A stretch of DNA of 64,000 nucleotides from Pseudorhodoplanes sp. (lineage in GTDB: Bacteria > Pseudomonadota > Alphaproteobacteria > Rhizobiales > Xanthobacteraceae). The notes beneath the pieces were generated by a model, which was not told the origin of the DNA, ran no database searches, and saw only the letters and a list, made by a program, of their open reading frames with translations. How positions within the stretch are numbered: the stretch's first letter is position 1; each line of letters opens with the position of its first letter. Where the stretch lies: NCBI GenBank assembly GCA_019187085.1, contig JABARS010000021.1:56589-120588 (forward strand), in the 5' to 3' direction. Position numbers and translations under genes: made by a program. Below are positions 61,881 through 64,000 of this stretch, piece by piece.

Positions 61881-62813
61881 TCAGCGCCGTTTCAGAAACG
61901 CTTCCACCAGCGGACCCCAGATCGCCACGCCTTGGCGCGCGCCGAACAGCGAATGTCCATCACTCCCGAAGGCCGGCAACGGGTGGAATTCGATCCTGCC
62001 GCCGGCGGCGCGATAGGCTTCGTTCAGCGCGCGCGCGATGCGCGGTGAGAAAAAGCTGTCGTTTTCGGTATAGATCGACAGCACCGGAATGCGCGCGCGC
62101 GCACCATAATGGCGCGCCGCCTCGATCAGCCGCTCCGGCAGACAATTGTTGTTGGGCCGGCCCGCCACCTGGCCGCCGCGGCCGCCGGCGAAGTTGACGA
62201 TCGCCTTCACGTCCGGCGGGTTGCGGCTTGCGAGCGCAAGCGCGCCCCATCCGCCCGCCGACTGGCCGACGACGACGATCCCGCTCTTATTCACAAACGG
62301 CTGACGGGCAAAAAAACGAATCGCGGCTTCGATGCTGCCGGCGGTCGCCAGGCCCGCGCGCCGGTAATCGGCGTCATCGCAGCCGCCCGTCCGCGAATTG
62401 GTCTCGAAATAGGGCCCGGCGGTGTCGCCATGGCCCGGCCGCTGCGGCAGCGCCACCGCATATCCGCGCGCGACGAACCATTCGGAGGCGGCAAGAAATT
62501 CCGCGTGGCGCAGTTTTGCGCGCAGCGCGGCGCTCTGGACCGTGCCGTGATTGACGATGACGAGCGGAAACGGCCCCGCGCCCGGTGGCCGGAATAAAAG
62601 CGTGCGCATCAGCACCGAACTGTCCTGAGATGGGACAAGCCAGAGCTGCCGGCGCATCGGGGACTGTTCGGGACCCTGCGGACCGGGTCGTGATTGCGCC
62701 AAAACCGCGTCGGGAGCCAGCCATTCGAGCGCCAGAGCGAGCAGAACGGCGTATCGATGCGGCCGGCATCGCGAATTCGAACCGTTCGAGACTGTTTCTT
62801 TCGGACAACGCAT
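61881..62813 (-). CDS. Secreted alpha/beta hydrolase (dienelactone-hydrolase-like)
   Basis: A 310-residue hydrolase with a signal peptide (residues about 17-40, ending DAVLAQ). The nucleophile elbow GQSAGG has Ser185, the acid is Asp252 (YTENDSFF) and the histidine His287 (SDGHSLF). VIVNHGTVQS and FVARGYAVALPQRPGHGDTAG are typical of periplasmic dienelactone-hydrolase-like enzymes. The ATG at 62813 is chosen because the signal peptide starts there; GAGGCG is close to it. It is convergent with typA (three bases between stops) and divergent from the GNAT gene across a CtrA box. Confidence 0.8.
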   Translation of the reverse strand: MRCPKETVSNGSNSRCRPHRYAVLLALALEWLAPDAVLAQSRPGPQGPEQSPMRRQLWLVPSQDSSVLMRTLLFRPPGAGPFPLVIVNHGTVQSAALRAKLRHAEFLAASEWFVARGYAVALPQRPGHGDTAGPYFETNSRTGGCDDADYRRAGLATAGSIEAAIRFFARQPFVNKSGIVVVGQSAGGWGALALASRNPPDVKAIVNFAGGRGGQVAGRPNNNCLPERLIEAARHYGARARIPVLSIYTENDSFFSPRIARALNEAYRAAGGRIEFHPLPAFGSDGHSLFGARQGVAIWGPLVEAFLKRR

Positions 62814-62842
62814 CGCCTCAATCCGGGGGTAATCCACAACCG

Positions 62843-62857
62843 TTAACCGATCTTTAA
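62843..62857. promoter_or_regulatory. CtrA binding site
   Basis: TTAA (62843-62846), seven bases, TTAA (62854-62857), then C: an exact match to the CtrA full site TTAA-N7-TTAAC. It lies within a dyad CCGTTAA/TTAACGG (62840-62860). It sits 30 bases from the hydrolase start and 44 bases from the GNAT start, so CtrA could control either or both genes. Confidence 0.7.
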
Positions 62858-62901
62858 CGGTAGGACTTGAAGCGCGACTCAGCCCTTGCTCAAATATTCG
62901 C

Positions 62902-63411
62902 ATGAGCACCGTCCTCATCGAGATTCGCCGCGCAAAGCCTGCCGATGCCGCCGCCGTCGCCGACACGCACGACGCGGCCTGGCGCACAGCCTATCAGGGA
63001 ATCATCCCGGGCGCGGAGCTCGAGCGGTTGATCGCCCGCCGCGGCCCGGACTGGTGGGATTCGGCGATCCGCAAGGGCAGCCGCATCGCGCTGATGCAAT
63101 TCGGCGAGACCATTGCCGGGTATGCCAATTACGGCCGCAACCGCGCGCGCAGCCTCTATTACGACGGCGAAATCTACGAGCTCTATTTCAAGCCGGAATT
63201 CCAGGGGCTGGGCTTCGGCCGCCGCCTGTTCTCAACGGCGCGCAAGGACCTGGCGCAAAGCGGGTTGAAGAGCCTCGTCGTGTGGGCCTTGTCCGACAAC
63301 GAACCGGCGGTCGAATTCTATCGCGCGCTCGGCGGACGCGCCGTCGCACGCTCGTCCGAGCGTTTCGGCAACCGCGTGCTCGACAAGGTCGCGTTCGCCT
63401 GGAATTCCTGA
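62902..63411 (+). CDS. GNAT-family N-acetyltransferase
   Basis: A 169-residue acetyltransferase. IRRAKPADAAAVADTHDAAWRTAYQGI is a typical first strand and helix, and FQGLGFGRRLFSTA is the acetyl-CoA loop. Length fits the RimI/YjaB-like group. The substrate is unknown. No clear ribosome binding site precedes the ATG at 62902. It is divergent from the secreted hydrolase; a CtrA box lies in the gap. Confidence 0.85.
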   Translation: MSTVLIEIRRAKPADAAAVADTHDAAWRTAYQGIIPGAELERLIARRGPDWWDSAIRKGSRIALMQFGETIAGYANYGRNRARSLYYDGEIYELYFKPEFQGLGFGRRLFSTARKDLAQSGLKSLVVWALSDNEPAVEFYRALGGRAVARSSERFGNRVLDKVAFAWNS

Positions 63412-63423
63412 GCGGCCGGCCGT

Positions 63424-64000
63424 TCAGTTCTTCGCAATCCCCGGCGCTTCATCAAACGGCTTTGCGCGGCCGCAGCGGAAATCGCGCGCGCGCGTATCGG
63501 CGATCTTGCGCGCCGTTGCGTTGGCGTCGATGCGGCGCGCGTCGACATAGCCGACATGGCAGACGCCGCCAGGATTGAGCCGCGTAACCACCAGGACTTG
63601 CCCGGTCGCGCGGCCATCGTCGCGCTCGGCATCCTGCGGCGTGCGCACCGCCCAACGCAGGATCGTTGCAAACGGGCGCATCTTTCCGTCCGGCGCCGTC
63701 GCACTGCGCCATTCAATGGTGCCGCGATAGACGCTGTTGAAAGCCGGGAACGATTCGGATGCGGCCGGTTCGTCCAGCGCCTGGCGCGCACTCGCGCCGA
63801 AACTGACGCTCATGCGCTGGTCGCCGGCCGACAGGAACACAAGCACGCCGCCATGGCCCGGGCAGCGCCAGGAGCCGTAATCCTCGACGTCGCGGCCGGG
63901 CGTGTGCCGGCAATTCCTGTCGGCATCGAAATGCGTATAGGCGCTGACGATGTCTTCCGCCGCCGCGGCCGGACACGCGAATGCCAGAGCGCCCGCGACG
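63424..64000 (-). CDS. Secreted protein of unknown function (partial, 5' end outside window)
   Basis: The reading frame is open from the stop at 63424 to the right edge, so the start lies beyond the window. The visible N-terminal part reads LAFACPAAAAEDIVSAYTHF, a signal-peptide end, followed by a mature domain with RNCRHTPG, GSWRCPGHGG and VLVVTRLNPGGVCHVGYVDA. Several cysteines may form disulfides. No family is recognised. It is convergent with the GNAT gene, with twelve bases between the stops. Confidence 0.7.
   Translation of the reverse strand, partial: VAGALAFACPAAAAEDIVSAYTHFDADRNCRHTPGRDVEDYGSWRCPGHGGVLVFLSAGDQRMSVSFGASARQALDEPAASESFPAFNSVYRGTIEWRSATAPDGKMRPFATILRWAVRTPQDAERDDGRATGQVLVVTRLNPGGVCHVGYVDARRIDANATARKIADTRARDFRCGRAKPFDEAPGIAKN

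Overview
This window is a chromosomal segment of a GC-rich alphaproteobacterium. Several sequence features point to the Hyphomicrobiales, most likely a Bradyrhizobium/Xanthobacteraceae-type genome (inference). These are an S. meliloti-type phospholipid N-methyltransferase next to dnaKJ, an OlsB-type ornithine-lipid acyltransferase, an IalB-family protein, an alphaproteobacterial RpoH-type dnaK promoter, a perfect CtrA box, and interspersed GC-rich palindromes of the kind common in that order. Almost all the DNA is coding, and most genes are housekeeping. I see no tRNA, rRNA, CRISPR array, prophage, transposase or plasmid gene.

Layout. 0-6 kb: a secreted SH3 protein, a glyoxylate/hydroxypyruvate-type reductase, a MoeB-like adenylyltransferase without its zinc cysteines, a secreted peptidoglycan-binding protein with a trypsin-like domain that appears inactive, an enoyl-CoA hydratase and an alpha/beta hydrolase. 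6-16 kb: two GT4 glycosyltransferases, then the translation block infC, rpmI, rplT, pheS, pheT. infC most likely starts at an AUU codon. A DUF559 endonuclease gene flanked by inverted palindromes sits between pheS and pheT. 16-25 kb: a Tat-exported flavin oxidase, a permuted papain-fold protein, a CysZ-like membrane protein, nth, an AraC-HTH/O6-methylguanine methyltransferase fusion, and a minus-strand run FMN reductase-pyrF-DUF1330-dapB-gpmA.

25-41 kb: pmtA, dnaJ and dnaK, with paired palindromes between dnaJ and dnaK and an RpoH promoter upstream of dnaK. Then an OprB porin, a methyltransferase, an STT3/AglB-like GT-C membrane protein, a TRIC-type channel, grpE-hrcA, a BT1-type transporter, and the overlapping rph-rdgB-hemW set. 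41-54 kb: an LpoA-like lipoprotein, rsmI-yraN, a chemoreceptor with almost no periplasmic part, gshB, an amidase-like secreted protein, yifB/comM, a hybrid histidine kinase with one degenerate receiver, olsB, hisE-coaA and a LysE exporter. 54-64 kb: rlmN, an IalB-family protein, a quinone oxidoreductase, a DUF1232 protein, a pterin carbinolamine dehydratase, a site-2 protease with CBS domains, typA, a secreted hydrolase, a GNAT enzyme and a secreted protein that runs off the end.

How the genes fit together. The main themes are translation (infC, rpmI, rplT, pheST, rlmN, rsmI, typA), protein folding under heat shock (dnaK, dnaJ, grpE, hrcA), envelope lipids (pmtA for phosphatidylcholine, olsB for ornithine lipid) and cell-wall or envelope proteins. 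No complete new multi-gene system is evident. The points most worth a second look are the DUF559/palindrome insertion inside pheST and a matching empty palindrome pair between dnaK and dnaJ, the AUU start of infC, the inactive-looking trypsin domain, the STT3-like membrane protein, the CtrA box, and three unrelated short tandem repeats next to start codons.
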